Of a stretch of DNA of 64,000 bases, positions 63,693 through 64,000 are shown one piece after another; the first letter of the stretch is position 1; the number at the start of each line of letters is the position of its first letter. Below the pieces are notes generated by a model. That model worked only from the letters and a program-made list of their open reading frames with translations, searched no databases and was not told where the DNA came from. The position numbers were made by a program, and so were the translations under genes. Source of the DNA: Streptomyces lienomycini (GTDB taxonomy: Bacteria > Actinomycetota > Actinomycetes > Streptomycetales > Streptomycetaceae); contig NZ_CP116257.1 of the NCBI RefSeq assembly GCF_027947595.1, positions 1,302,001-1,366,000 on the forward strand, read 5' to 3'.

Positions 63693-64000
63693 GTGCGATC
63701 CATCTGGAACGGCGCCATCTCCTTCGGTCTGGTCAGCATCCCGATCAAGCTGGTGAACGCGACCGAGAACCACTCGGTCTCCTTCCGCCAGATCCACACC
63801 GAGGACGGCGGCCGGATCCGCTACCGCAAGGTGTGCGAGCTGGAGGACCGCGAGGTCTCCCAGGCCGAGATCGGCAAGGCCTACGAGGACGCCGACGGCT
63901 CGATGATCCCGATCACCGACGAGGACCTGTCCCAGCTGCCGATCCCCACGGCCCGCACGATCGAGATCGTGGCCTTCGTGCCCGAGGAGCGCATCGACCC
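63693..64000 (+). CDS. ku: Ku DNA-end-binding protein (N-terminus only)
   Basis: About 103 codons to the right edge of the window, from GTG at 63693 with AGGAAGG upstream. SIWNGAISFGLVSIPIKLVNA is the classic prokaryotic Ku opening, followed by SFRQIHTEDGGRIRYRK and PTARTIEIVAFVPEERID. It forms the ring that threads onto broken ends and recruits LigD. The C-terminal two thirds lie beyond the window. Confidence 0.95.
   Translation, partial: MRSIWNGAISFGLVSIPIKLVNATENHSVSFRQIHTEDGGRIRYRKVCELEDREVSQAEIGKAYEDADGSMIPITDEDLSQLPIPTARTIEIVAFVPEERID

Overview
This window is high-GC actinobacterial chromosome, almost certainly Streptomyces. The third-position GC bias is strong, GTG and TTG starts are common, and the gene content is characteristic: DasR/dre control of chitosugar uptake, WblE, SigH with its anti-sigma factor, nickel SOD with SodX, a conservon and a hybrid 2-oxoglutarate dehydrogenase. 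From memory, not computed, the gene order matches the S. coelicolor core chromosome around SCO5231 to SCO5309. I see no tRNA, rRNA, CRISPR array, insertion sequence or prophage.

Layout. 1-6.3 kb: the aminosugar block dasR (partial, minus), dasABC, dasD and nagB, tied together by palindromic dre operators. 6.7-12.7 kb: a PdtaS-like kinase, wblE, a diacylglycerol-kinase-like enzyme, the ushX-sigH stress sigma operon and a UBP zinc finger. 12.7-19 kb: a Na+/H+ antiporter, a PLP enzyme, an amidase, then a family 2 encapsulin shell gene with a cyclic-nucleotide-binding insertion followed by a polyprenyl diphosphate synthase with a disordered N-terminal tail, probably its cargo. 19-26 kb: small enzymes, sodN/sodX, and a glutamate-type ABC importer. 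26.5-33 kb: malic enzyme, an MDR dehydrogenase, a two-gene HTH plus Clp-N operon under twin palindromic operators, and a PadR-DUF4097 operon. 33-43.8 kb: the hybrid E1-E2 2-oxoglutarate dehydrogenase, a two-component pair, a spermidine-synthase-like protein, lon and a GH25 lysozyme. 44-52 kb: MarR, a PP2C-like protein, and a conservon (cvnA-B-C-D) continuing into a StyA-like flavoprotein monooxygenase. 52-64 kb: an NlpC/P60 hydrolase, a TetR regulator beside an AurF-like diiron oxygenase, Uma2, PBP plus FtsW/RodA, a kinase plus lipoprotein, a NERD-like protein, and divergent ligD-polymerase and ku genes (NHEJ).

Themes. Several blocks are self-contained modules with visible cis-control: dre sites for dasR/dasA/nagB, a ClgR-type site at lon, a CRP-type site at wblE, and paired operators at the HTH/Clp-N operon. 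Nine genes lack a Shine-Dalgarno sequence and instead have a TANNNT -10 hexamer 6 or 7 nt before the start codon, suggesting leaderless mRNAs. Overlapping starts and stops (ATGA/GTGA) mark operons, and three convergent gene pairs overlap at their 3' ends. The least described elements are the encapsulin/prenyl-synthase pair, the HTH/Clp-N pair, the conservon-linked monooxygenase, and a duplicated tail of the diiron oxygenase gene.
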